Both the position numbers and the translations under genes were made by a program. From contig JAEINS010000017.1 in the NCBI GenBank assembly GCA_016342755.1, positions 27,671 to 91,670 on the forward strand: a DNA stretch of 64,000 nt, in the 5' to 3' direction. Origin of the DNA: Melioribacteraceae bacterium. GTDB taxonomy: Bacteria; Bacteroidota; Ignavibacteria; Ignavibacteriales; Melioribacteraceae. Of this stretch, positions 19,365 to 27,944 are shown one piece after another. The stretch's first letter is position 1, and the number at the start of each line of letters is the position of its first letter. The notes beneath the pieces were generated by a model that worked only from the letters and a program-made list of their open reading frames with translations, had not been told where the DNA came from and did not search any database.

Positions 19365-19876
19365 TGTCTGAAAACATTAACATTGATCAGAGTTTATCTG
19401 ATGAAAAAAAATATCAATTATTAATACCCCAGATAGAGGCATTAATAGATTCGGATATTCCCATTATATCAAATTTATCGAATATAACTGCTGTTTTAAT
19501 GGATGCGTTTGTAAAGATAAGCTGGGTTGGATTTTACATTAAAAAAAATGATAAATTATTCCTCGGCTCATTTCAAGGAAAGGTTGCATGCACAACTATA
19601 AAAATAGGAAATGGTGTATGCGGAACATCTGCTGCTAATATGGAAACAGTTATTGTTAAAGATGTAGATTCATTTCCCGGACATATAGCTTGCGATGCCG
19701 GATCGAAATCTGAAATTGTGTTACCTGTATTAGATGAAACCAATAATTTGTTTGCCGTTCTGGATATAGACAGTTATGATTATTCATCATTTAACGAAGT
19801 AGATAAAAATTATTTAGAACAAGTGTGTGATCTTTTAAGTACAAAATTAAAATTGAGTGAATTCAGTTTATCCTAA
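19364..19876 (+). CDS. msrC: Free methionine-(R)-sulfoxide reductase (GAF-domain fRMsr)
   Basis: A 170-residue single GAF-domain enzyme that reduces free methionine-R-sulfoxide. The family cysteines are all present: FQGKVACTTI, GNGVCGTSA and FPGHIACDAGSKSEIVLPV, together with the SWVGFYI segment. This pattern is specific to the YebR/MsrC type, distinguishing it from sensory GAF domains. It overlaps the lon stop by one base, so oxidative protein damage repair and proteolysis are expressed together. dnaX follows 27 bases later. Confidence 0.92.
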   Translation: MSENINIDQSLSDEKKYQLLIPQIEALIDSDIPIISNLSNITAVLMDAFVKISWVGFYIKKNDKLFLGSFQGKVACTTIKIGNGVCGTSAANMETVIVKDVDSFPGHIACDAGSKSEIVLPVLDETNNLFAVLDIDSYDYSSFNEVDKNYLEQVCDLLSTKLKLSEFSLS

Positions 19877-19903
19877 TAGAAATATTTAATTACAAGGAAC
19901 TTA

Positions 19904-21586
19904 ATGAGTTATTTAGTAACAGCGCGAAAATGGAGACCTCAGGTATTTGATGATGTAGTAGGTCAACAGCATATATCTCAAACATTAAAAAATGCAATCT
20001 CAAATAAAAGAATTGGCCACTCATATATATTTGCCGGACCGCGTGGAGTTGGTAAAACTACCACTGCGCGTATCTTTGCAAAAAGTTTAAATTGCTCTAA
20101 TCCTAATGGTGCTGAGCCTTGTAATAATTGTACTATGTGTAATGCGTTTAATACTTCGCAATCGATGGATGTAATTGAAATTGATGGTGCGTCAAATCGT
20201 AGAATTGAAGATATACGTACGTTACGTGAGTCCGTTAAATACGCTCCTACTCACGGACAGTATAAAATATACATAATTGATGAAGTTCACATGCTGACTA
20301 CTGAATCATTTAACGCATTGCTTAAAACCTTAGAAGAGCCGCCCGAACATACAATTTTCATCTTTGCAACAACTGATATTCATAAAGTTCCTTTAACTAT
20401 TATCTCCCGCTGCCAGCGATTTGATTTTAGAAGAATTGAACTGGATAATATTAAAGGTCTTCTTAAAAAAATATCGGATGCTGAAAACATATCTATTGAT
20501 GATCAGTCACTAACTCTTATTGCAAAAAAAGCTGATGGTGCTTTAAGAGATGCGCAAAGTTTATTTGATCAGGTAATATCGTTTTGCGGTAATGATGTTA
20601 AGCTAGATGTTATTTCAACAATGCTTAATCTTATTGATGAAGATATTTATTTCACGCTGTCTGATGCAATCCTAGAGAAAAAATTTATAGCGGCATTTGA
20701 AGTTTCAAAAATTGTTTATGATAACGGTTGGAACTTCATTGATTTTGTGAACGGTTTAGTTGAACATTTCAGAAATATTTTGTCAGTTGTTGTTACTAAA
20801 AATTCTAATCTTATTGAATCGGCAGAAGTTTATAAAAGCAAGTATTTATCCTATAAAGATTCCTTTTCAGAAGGAGATCTCCTTAGAATTCTACAATATT
20901 TAAGCACTTTAGCTTATGAAGTTAAATCGGCTCAGAATCAGCGTCTTAAGGTTGAAATATCTTTGAGCCATATAATCGGTTTAGAAAGAACCTCAACTAT
21001 TTCACAGCTTCTAAAAGATATAAACAAAGGCGAGTTGAATATTAAAACAAATATACTGCCAATTGTATCTTCCGGCGAACTAAAAAAAAAAATAGTTGAA
21101 AAAACTAAACCGGAAATAGTTCAGCAAGTTGAAGTGAAGCAGGAAGTTCCCATTGAAACGGACTTAGCTGAAAGTGTTCCGGCTGAATCTCATTCATCTG
21201 ATATTTCAAATACATCATTTGAAAATATTAAATCGAATTGGAACAATTTTGTTGAAACTATTACCGCAGCAAAGTTTACATTGGGAACATTGTTCTCCAC
21301 AATGGAGCCAATATCACTTACTGATAATGTGTTACAGGTTTCGATACAAAACTTAGAGGACGCAAAAATTGTTTCGGCTAATAAGGATTCTTTATTCAAA
21401 CTGACCGCAGAAGTTTTCGGTTCAAAACTTAATTTTGATTTTATAAAATCAGAAATAAAACCAAAACAAAATACAGAACCTGCAAGTGATTCATCGCCCA
21501 AATCATCTTTTAAAGAGGATTATGATGATTCAAATAGTAAGTTATCAACTGCAATTAAAGATCTTTTAGGCGGTAAAAAATTATAA
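19904..21586 (+). CDS. dnaX: DNA polymerase III subunit gamma/tau
   Basis: The clamp-loader ATPase of the replisome. The 560-residue protein begins with YLVTARKWRPQVFDDVVGQ and has Walker A GPRGVGKTTTA (45-55). Zinc-binding cysteines follow (C64, C73, C76, C79 in CSNPNGAEPCNNCTMC), then the IIDEVHM Walker B and an SRC sensor. The C-terminal third is a low-conservation tau-like tail. No obvious slippery frameshift site was seen for a separate gamma form. It ends the lon-msrC-dnaX run and is followed by a strong terminator. Confidence 0.96.
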   Translation: MSYLVTARKWRPQVFDDVVGQQHISQTLKNAISNKRIGHSYIFAGPRGVGKTTTARIFAKSLNCSNPNGAEPCNNCTMCNAFNTSQSMDVIEIDGASNRRIEDIRTLRESVKYAPTHGQYKIYIIDEVHMLTTESFNALLKTLEEPPEHTIFIFATTDIHKVPLTIISRCQRFDFRRIELDNIKGLLKKISDAENISIDDQSLTLIAKKADGALRDAQSLFDQVISFCGNDVKLDVISTMLNLIDEDIYFTLSDAILEKKFIAAFEVSKIVYDNGWNFIDFVNGLVEHFRNILSVVVTKNSNLIESAEVYKSKYLSYKDSFSEGDLLRILQYLSTLAYEVKSAQNQRLKVEISLSHIIGLERTSTISQLLKDINKGELNIKTNILPIVSSGELKKKIVEKTKPEIVQQVEVKQEVPIETDLAESVPAESHSSDISNTSFENIKSNWNNFVETITAAKFTLGTLFSTMEPISLTDNVLQVSIQNLEDAKIVSANKDSLFKLTAEVFGSKLNFDFIKSEIKPKQNTEPASDSSPKSSFKEDYDDSNSKLSTAIKDLLGGKKL

Positions 21587-21630
21587 CCGTTTAACTGCTG
21601 TTCCCTTTTATTAAATAATTTATTTAAAAC

Positions 21631-21670
21631 AAAAGAGACTTCAATCATAATGTTTGAAGTCTCTTTTTTA
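21631..21670 (+). terminator. Bidirectional rho-independent terminator between dnaX and the GH125 gene
   Basis: A 13-base stem (AAGAGACTTCAA with its complement, 8-base loop) followed by T6 on the plus strand and TTTTGTTTT on the minus strand. It lies between the convergent ends of dnaX and the alpha-mannosidase gene and marks the left border of the catabolic island. Confidence 0.85.
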
Positions 21671-21700
21671 TGTTTAATTTTTATTTTTAGGATGAACTAT

Positions 21701-23038
21701 TTAGAAATTCAGCAACTCTGGTTTAGTTTTATATGTTTTAAGAATCAATTCACCAAATAATGTATTGGACCAGGCAAACCATTTTCTAGTAAATTTTTTA
21801 GGATCATCCTTGTGAAATCCCTCGTGCATAAAACCAGCACCGCCATGTGTATTCACTAACATTTTAATACATTCTTTTATTTCATCATCATCAGTTGATG
21901 TTAAAGCTCTCATTGTAATGCTCATTGGCCAGATGTAATCTAATCCTACGTGAGGGCCTCCAATTCCTTCAGCAGCTTTCCCCTTAAAAAAATAAGGATT
22001 ACTATCACTATGCAAAAATTTTCTGGTCGATTTATAAACTCCATCATTACTATCAAAAGCACCAAGATAAGGAAGTGATAATAAACTTGGGATATTGGAA
22101 TCATCCATATATACTTTGTTCCCGAAGCCATCAACTTCGTACGCATAGATTTCATTAAACTCTAAATGAGTTGAAATTGCATAATCTTTAACAGCCTGTT
22201 CAACTTCATCGGCAAGAGTTTTTAATTCTGCCGCAAAAACATTATCGTTAAATATTGCTGTAACCATTTCCTCAGCCTGTCTAAGTGAAACAACAGCAAA
22301 TAAATTAGATGGAATTAAAAAAGGATAAATTGTTGAATCATCCGAAGGTCTAAACATTGAGCAGATCAATCCCACCGGTTTAATTGGATTTCCATAACCA
22401 AATCCCGCAACTGTATCAGTTAAACGGTTGGTAGTTCTCATAAAACTGTAAGGACCAGTATTCTCTTTTCTCTGCTGTTCAACAAAAGTTTTTTCTACTA
22501 GTTTAATCGACTCAAACCAAGTTTTATCGAAACAACTTATATCTCTAGTTTCTCTCCAGTATCCATAGGCTAATCTTATTGCATAACAAAGAGAATCAAT
22601 CTCCCACTTCCTTTCATGCAGTTCCGGTTTCATATCTGTATGATCCGATTCCCATTCACTTGGGGCAGCACCGTCATTAAACGCGTTTGCATAGGGATCA
22701 ATTAAAATACATTTTGTCTGTCTATTTATAAGACCGGCAATCATCTGTTTCAATTCTTCATCTTCATTACAAAGCTGCAGGTATGGCCAAACCTGTGCAG
22801 TAGAGTCTCTTAACCACATTGCATCAATATCACCAGTAATAACAAACGTATCCGGTTTCCCTTTTTCAATTTTGAAGTTAACTGTTGTATCAATTGTATT
22901 AGGAAAACAATTTTCAAATAACCATGCAAGTTCTTTGTTATCAACATTTTCTTTGAACTCTTTAATTACTTTTTCAACAGCTTTGCTCGTAAATTTTCTT
23001 GCTGCTAAAATAGGTCTATTACTTGTGTATTCACTCAT
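21701..23038 (-). CDS. GH125 exo-alpha-1,6-mannosidase
   Basis: A 445-residue metal-independent inverting alpha-mannosidase of family GH125 (formerly DUF1237). These enzymes remove non-reducing alpha-1,6-linked mannose from N-glycan cores and oligosaccharides. Diagnostic segments are the ITGDIDAMWLRDSTAQVWPY motif near residue 70, DPYANAFNDG, KWEIDSLCYAIRLAYGYW and GLDYIWPMSITMRAL. No signal peptide is present, so it should act in the cytoplasm, as would the GH130 phosphorylase 5 kb away. The frame opens from a TTG at 23071, but the ATG at 23038 starts the family homology and has GAGAG upstream. A perfect 16-base palindrome lies in its leader at 23101-23116. Confidence 0.93.
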   Translation of the reverse strand: MSEYTSNRPILAARKFTSKAVEKVIKEFKENVDNKELAWLFENCFPNTIDTTVNFKIEKGKPDTFVITGDIDAMWLRDSTAQVWPYLQLCNEDEELKQMIAGLINRQTKCILIDPYANAFNDGAAPSEWESDHTDMKPELHERKWEIDSLCYAIRLAYGYWRETRDISCFDKTWFESIKLVEKTFVEQQRKENTGPYSFMRTTNRLTDTVAGFGYGNPIKPVGLICSMFRPSDDSTIYPFLIPSNLFAVVSLRQAEEMVTAIFNDNVFAAELKTLADEVEQAVKDYAISTHLEFNEIYAYEVDGFGNKVYMDDSNIPSLLSLPYLGAFDSNDGVYKSTRKFLHSDSNPYFFKGKAAEGIGGPHVGLDYIWPMSITMRALTSTDDDEIKECIKMLVNTHGGAGFMHEGFHKDDPKKFTRKWFAWSNTLFGELILKTYKTKPELLNF

Positions 23039-23100
23039 CTTAAAACTCTCGTTATTTATATTATTAAACAAAACAACATGCCCGGAATTGAGGGACTAGT

Positions 23101-23116
23101 AAATTTTATAAAATTT
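23101..23116 (-). promoter_or_regulatory. Perfect AT-rich palindrome upstream of the GH125 gene
   Basis: AAATTTTATAAAATTT, a perfect 16-base palindrome 63-78 bases before the GH125 start. Its distance resembles that of the shared near-palindromic site upstream of three other units of the locus, and on the minus strand it shares the AAAATTTAC end. It may be a diverged operator or simply AT-rich chance. Confidence 0.35.
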
Positions 23117-23154
23117 CATCTATATAACTTAAATAATCATTTTAGAACTTTCAG

Positions 23155-25659
23155 TTAATTAGAAAATTCAACTTCTGCTTTTTTTAATGACCACTCATCA
23201 TCAAAAAATCCAGCAGCTTTATATCCGTAGTCATCTTTACTCAATAACTCACTGTTCATCAAAACGAAATCAGGATAAGTGATTCCAGGTTTTAAGTATG
23301 AACGATTATTTGTTAGCCTCATACCTTTAAGACCAGTTGCAGCAACGGTTCCAACACAGGCAACATCAGAATTTTGCTTTGGGAAAATCATTAACATAAC
23401 TAAATCATCACCAACAAATTCTTTACTTCCAATTGTAACTTTTTTAGATGTAACATTAATAGGAGCCTCAGATAATAAATCATCCCAGGCAGAATTAGTT
23501 TCAGAATTCCCATATAAAATTACGTTTCTATCCTTAAATTTTATTGGATCAAAATCTTTATCAGCAACTAACTCAATAGCTCCATTTCCCTGATACCAAA
23601 ACTGCTCAGCATCATATCTTACTTTGTTAATTGCCCATTCGTTTTCTTCTTTTGTCCCTTTTGTTCCATAAACAAAAACCATATTGTTTTTAAATACATC
23701 TTTGAAACTTCCATATCTATGCGGTCCTTTAACTGACTTTGAAGGTTCAGAGGTCAAATTCCATTTACCTCTAATCTTTTTTAGCCAAACTTTACTTAAG
23801 GATTTTATATCAATATTTTCAATTTTCTGATCGTCCAGAACAATTGTAAGCTCTCTGCTATTATCTAATATCTCAGTGTCTAATGCTAAAGTTGAAACAT
23901 TTTCTGTTGTTCCTTTAAACCGCTGAACACCAGCATCAAAAAGTATATCAACATTACTAAAACCGAAATACTTTTCTTGAGAATAAATTGTAATCCAATT
24001 ATTTTTAGCTGAAATTCCGGGAGAAGCAGTTACAAATTTAACATGTTTAATTCTTTCTTTTGCAGGACGTGCATGTCTAGCGAAGAAATCAAATAATTCA
24101 GGCCAGTCAACACAATCAGCTCCTCTTTCATCACTATTATCCCACCAATGTCCGGCACCAGGTTCCTCGTGATATGTAAAATCTTTATGAAATTTTTTTA
24201 GTGTATCAATCATACTATGAGATTGTGTTGCGCGTACGTTATCATCAGCACTCCCATGAATAATATAAATTCCAAGCTGCTCATAATTTTTTGCAATTGT
24301 ATAAGTATCGCTGGGATTTCCGGTTCTATCAATCAACTGTTTAACTTTTGATTTTGTTTTTTGCGTATTACGATACCTGTAACTCCAAAAGCTTATCCAG
24401 CCGGCACTTGGACCAATTGCAGCAAACCGATCAGGAAAAGTTCCGCCTATATGCCAGGTTCCATGACCACCCATTGAATGACCAGTTAAATAAACTCTAT
24501 TTTCATCTATACTGTAATTTTTCATTGCAATATCCAAAACTTCCAGAGCATCCATTCTGCCCCAGTCTTCCCAATTGAATCCGTACGGTCTTCTATTAGT
24601 CGGGGAGACAAACAGCCCCCATGTTTTTGCATAATAAGAATTGGCATGATTTAATCCTTCTACTGCTGCTCCATGAAGCGCAAAAAACAGCGCAAGGTTT
24701 TCTTTATTATCATTTCTTGCCGGATTAACTGCATAGTATTGAACACTGCCATCAATATTACTTATAAACGTTCTACGATGTGTTTCATCATTATTTAATA
24801 CTCTAATTTCTATACTATTCTTATCTAAAATTTTCCCGGAGTTATCTAGCACTTCAACTGTTAAATTCTTATTCTCCTTTTCTATAAACGGGTTTGCGCT
24901 AAAACCGAATTTAACTTTTCTTGTACTTAACGATAGGATTGATGGAACCTTTGTTATAGTTTCATTAAATCCTTCTCCATATGTTTTTAAGATCAAATTG
25001 TCCTGCATTTTATCCGAGGCATTTACAATTACCAATCCGCCAAAGTGATCAACTTTTTCATTTACCAGTAAATCGGGAATTGTTAAATCAATATTGTTAA
25101 TCAGTATTTTAGAAGCTGGATCATGTAATACAGCATTCATTCTTCCGTAATAACACTGGAACAAAAATTCATTTTTACCCTTTTTTAATTTAACTGGAAG
25201 ATAAACGAATCCAAACTCAGGTTCCCATGGGTTTCTTTCTTCAGTAAATTTATAAACATTACCAATCCTTGGTTCGCCATTAATATAAGCCATTGAGTAT
25301 CCACTTCCTTCAAGTATCATCATTTTTTCTTTATCAGAATCTATCTGAACGTAAGCATACCCGCTTGCCAATTTTTCTGTTTTAAACCATCCGCTAGTAT
25401 CAGTTTCAATATTTTCCCATTTAAACAAAGTCGTATCAATTCTAAAAGATTCTCCTTCAGATGGAGATTTCCATGATCCGTTTACAAGCATTTCTTCAAT
25501 TACATCTCTTTGAGATAGGGATCTTCTATTCATTCCCTCAAAATGTAAACAAAGTGCATGTTTAATGAAAATTGAATTTCCGTTTTTTAAGTTTATTGAA
25601 TTCCCACTTGCAAATAATATATTACCGAAAAATCCAATTATTATTATATATCTAATCAT
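23155..25659 (-). CDS. Secreted alpha/beta-hydrolase (prolyl-oligopeptidase-like esterase), 834 residues
   Basis: A signal peptide (MIRYIIIIGFFGNILFASG) leads a roughly 300-residue beta-rich N-terminal region. An alpha/beta-hydrolase domain follows with the nucleophile Ser in LTGHSMGGHGTWH (about 395), a likely Asp in HGSADDNVRA (about 472) and the His in GAGHWW (about 505). Another roughly 320 residues of unknown fold close the protein. This is the layout of large periplasmic esterases related to prolyl oligopeptidase. The substrate is unknown; within a glycan locus a deacylase role is possible, and a peptidase is the alternative. Its ATG overlaps the stop of the CBM9-like gene by four bases, so the two are translationally coupled. 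Confidence 0.75.
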   Translation of the reverse strand: MIRYIIIIGFFGNILFASGNSINLKNGNSIFIKHALCLHFEGMNRRSLSQRDVIEEMLVNGSWKSPSEGESFRIDTTLFKWENIETDTSGWFKTEKLASGYAYVQIDSDKEKMMILEGSGYSMAYINGEPRIGNVYKFTEERNPWEPEFGFVYLPVKLKKGKNEFLFQCYYGRMNAVLHDPASKILINNIDLTIPDLLVNEKVDHFGGLVIVNASDKMQDNLILKTYGEGFNETITKVPSILSLSTRKVKFGFSANPFIEKENKNLTVEVLDNSGKILDKNSIEIRVLNNDETHRRTFISNIDGSVQYYAVNPARNDNKENLALFFALHGAAVEGLNHANSYYAKTWGLFVSPTNRRPYGFNWEDWGRMDALEVLDIAMKNYSIDENRVYLTGHSMGGHGTWHIGGTFPDRFAAIGPSAGWISFWSYRYRNTQKTKSKVKQLIDRTGNPSDTYTIAKNYEQLGIYIIHGSADDNVRATQSHSMIDTLKKFHKDFTYHEEPGAGHWWDNSDERGADCVDWPELFDFFARHARPAKERIKHVKFVTASPGISAKNNWITIYSQEKYFGFSNVDILFDAGVQRFKGTTENVSTLALDTEILDNSRELTIVLDDQKIENIDIKSLSKVWLKKIRGKWNLTSEPSKSVKGPHRYGSFKDVFKNNMVFVYGTKGTKEENEWAINKVRYDAEQFWYQGNGAIELVADKDFDPIKFKDRNVILYGNSETNSAWDDLLSEAPINVTSKKVTIGSKEFVGDDLVMLMIFPKQNSDVACVGTVAATGLKGMRLTNNRSYLKPGITYPDFVLMNSELLSKDDYGYKAAGFFDDEWSLKKAEVEFSN

Positions 25660-26765
25660 TTCTTATCCTTAATTACTTTTACTAAACCTTCGTTATTTAA
25701 AGTAACAACAGTACTTTTATCTTTGCTTGTTAGTTCAATTATATATTGTTTACTGTTACCGTAATATTTAGGAAGTGATTCGAACTTTTCAGATGTAAAT
25801 TCTTTTAGTTTTAATATTGATAGATTATTTGGGAATCCTTTATTGCTGGCTGAAAATGTTCTTAACTTATAATATATTTTTCTTAAATACCATTTCGCTT
25901 TTTCTGTTTCTGAAATTTCAATTTGGGGCTGATTAAGATTTGATACTTTGTAAGAAAATTCTACTATTCCCCACATTTCTGGATAATGCATTGCAATTAT
26001 ACCCTGTGGTGACCATACCCAATTATGTTCAGGTAGTTTTTTCTTTGTCTTTTTATCTCGCTGCTTATAATACTTACCATTCTTAATATCAGTTTTCCAC
26101 TGTACACGAGAGAAATTTAGTTTCCACTGATCGCCATCCTTCGGCGGTGTAGCTGCTGTATGTAATTCGCTTATAGTTTTCCATGGGATCGCAATTTCAA
26201 CACTCCAGCCTAAATCTTTATCACTTGGATCGTTTAGCGTACCTTTTATTTTAACACCGACTTTTATACCGCGCATATCGTAAGCATCTATTGCAACGTC
26301 CCTTCCATCTCTATAAGGCTTTACTAATAAGAGATCCCAAATTGTTTTTAGCGCGTTTACTTCCAGTTCAAAATAATTATGTGTATCACCGTCCGGATCA
26401 ATAAATATTTCGAAATCATTATCATGATAAATTTCAACATCACGTTCTCTTAGGTTAGCCCAAATATGTTCTTCTTCTAGCTCAGCATAAAAATACAAAT
26501 AAGCATCATCCCATAACATTTTAATTTTTGTATCATAATATGGGAGAGGTTTTTTTAATCCTTCAATATCAATAAAAGAATCAGACCATGGAGCATCTAT
26601 CCATGATTCTTCAAATGCGCTTCCATCAATTGATAACAATTCAGCTGATCTATAACATGTATATGTTTTTGGATTATAATCAATTGAAGGAATTGGAAAT
26701 TGGAATTGAGCGAAAATTGTATTAGCTAAAAAAATTATTAAACCAACTATGTTATTTTTTTTCAT
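25656..26765 (-). CDS. Secreted CBM9-like carbohydrate-binding protein
   Basis: A 369-residue protein with signal peptide (about residues 1-19, ending NTIFAQ) and a family 9-like carbohydrate-binding beta-sandwich. Recognisable parts are the SIDGSAFEESWIDAPWSDSF opening, KMLWDDAYLYFYAELEEE, DNDFEIFIDPDGDTHNYFELEVNA and GWSVEIAIPW. This type binds sugars or is appended to enzymes acting on them. The last 90 residues form a separate basic tail. It lies 63 bases after GH130, with a hairpin between, and overlaps the esterase start by four bases. It could present substrate to the esterase. Confidence 0.78.
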   Translation of the reverse strand: MKKNNIVGLIIFLANTIFAQFQFPIPSIDYNPKTYTCYRSAELLSIDGSAFEESWIDAPWSDSFIDIEGLKKPLPYYDTKIKMLWDDAYLYFYAELEEEHIWANLRERDVEIYHDNDFEIFIDPDGDTHNYFELEVNALKTIWDLLLVKPYRDGRDVAIDAYDMRGIKVGVKIKGTLNDPSDKDLGWSVEIAIPWKTISELHTAATPPKDGDQWKLNFSRVQWKTDIKNGKYYKQRDKKTKKKLPEHNWVWSPQGIIAMHYPEMWGIVEFSYKVSNLNQPQIEISETEKAKWYLRKIYYKLRTFSASNKGFPNNLSILKLKEFTSEKFESLPKYYGNSKQYIIELTSKDKSTVVTLNNEGLVKVIKDKK

Positions 26766-26784
26766 TTAAGTCTCGTTAGGAAGT

Positions 26785-26822
26785 ATTATATGGAGTGAAA
26801 CTTATATTCCACTCCATATAAT
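26785..26822 (-). repeat. Intercistronic hairpin between GH130 and the CBM9-like gene
   Basis: Perfect 13-base inverted repeat (ATTATATGGAGTG, 26785-26797, with its complement 26810-26822) and a 12-base loop. No T-run follows on either strand, so it looks like an mRNA-stabilising or processing hairpin more than a terminator. Confidence 0.6.
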
Positions 26823-26828
26823 ATAAAT

Positions 26829-27782
26829 TTATTCGTAGGATTGTTCAATTAGTCTTCTTATTGTTGAAGTTGCCATACCAACATGAGTATCAGAAGCACC
26901 GTAATAAAGTTTAACTTCTGAATCTTCTTTTGCAAAGCCTTCATCATCATACTCTTCTACAATTAAACCTTGCGGGAATATTACATTTGGTACTTGACCA
27001 ACAAGTTCCCAATATTCTCTTGGCTCAAGAATACATTGCGTACCGCGGCTAATTACTATTGATGGATCATTAAGATCGTGCATCATTACGCCAACTTGAT
27101 ATATTGGTGCATAATGCATAGCAATACCATGATAAACATGCAGCCATCCTTTTCTTGTCTTAACAGGAGGTGGTCCGCTTCCAATTAAGTTATCCCAAAA
27201 ACGAGTACCATTTGCAACTTTAGCAACTGTTCTCCAATCAATAAGATTATCACTTTCTGAAAGGCAGATAGAATTCCCGGTAAGAGGACCGCCTTCAACC
27301 TGATGATTATTGGGTCTGTCAAATCTCAGATATTTCCCATTAACTTTTTCTGGAAAAAGAACACCATTTCTTGTGTCTTGTTTAGTAACTATGTCAACAA
27401 ATTCGAAAGACTGGAAATCCTTGGTTTTACCCAAACCTAATTGAGTAGAGTCTTCCATTTCCATAGCAAACATAACATAATAAGTATCTTCAATCTTAGT
27501 TAAACGGGGATCATATAGATGATAAATTCTTTCTTTAACTTTTTCAATTCCCTTAAATTCAACTACTTTATTTTCCACTTCAAAATCATAACCGTTTTTA
27601 CTCTGGGCCATTATAAAAAATGTTCTTCTTCCTCTATTTTGAACTCTTAACATTAAATAATATGTATCGTCTACTTTAATAGCACCAGGATTGAATACAG
27701 AAGTTACATCACGGAGTTTTACACCAATATCCGGAATATCTTCTTTTATTACTACAGGATTCTTTTTCTCAAATCTAATCAT
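26829..27782 (-). CDS. GH130 beta-mannoside phosphorylase, probable Man-beta-1,4-GlcNAc phosphorylase
   Basis: A 317-residue GH130 enzyme. These five-bladed propeller enzymes split beta-mannosides with phosphate, giving mannose-1-phosphate. The catalytic Asp is in YHLYDPRLTKIE (D91), and the phosphate-binding basic residues (for example RNG and RFDRPN) are present. GLVEGGPLTGN-like and HVYHGIAMHYAP segments match the family. Members of subgroup 2 act on Man-beta-1,4-GlcNAc from N-glycan cores. That specificity fits the surrounding ENGase, PNGase and mannosidase genes but is inferred from context. No signal peptide, so cytoplasmic. Mannose-1-phosphate production would save one ATP per mannose. 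Confidence 0.93.
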   Translation of the reverse strand: MIRFEKKNPVVIKEDIPDIGVKLRDVTSVFNPGAIKVDDTYYLMLRVQNRGRRTFFIMAQSKNGYDFEVENKVVEFKGIEKVKERIYHLYDPRLTKIEDTYYVMFAMEMEDSTQLGLGKTKDFQSFEFVDIVTKQDTRNGVLFPEKVNGKYLRFDRPNNHQVEGGPLTGNSICLSESDNLIDWRTVAKVANGTRFWDNLIGSGPPPVKTRKGWLHVYHGIAMHYAPIYQVGVMMHDLNDPSIVISRGTQCILEPREYWELVGQVPNVIFPQGLIVEEYDDEGFAKEDSEVKLYYGASDTHVGMATSTIRRLIEQSYE

Positions 27783-27889
27783 ATATCTAATTTCCTTAGT
27801 ACATTCAAATTATTAGTTACTCAATAAATTTAAACATACCCATTTGTATTTCCTTTAATCCGCCATAAAATTTCAATTTTTCTAAAGAA

Positions 27890-27917
27890 ATGGGAGGAAG
27901 CTCACTCTTCCTCCCAT
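27890..27917 (-). terminator. Hairpin terminator candidate after the PNGase-like gene
   Basis: Perfect 11-base stem ATGGGAGGAAG/CTTCCTCCCAT with a 6-base loop, 28 bases past the stop of the PNGase F-like gene on the minus strand. It is followed by TTTCTTT, a weak T-run. It probably ends the TonB-receptor operon or partly attenuates it before GH130. Confidence 0.6.
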
Positions 27918-27944
27918 TCGGAGTCCCATCTTATACCATAAAAA

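Noticed and set aside
19904..21586. Programmed frameshift in dnaX to make a gamma form
   Set aside because: No convincing A-rich slippery site with a following hairpin was seen at the expected place.
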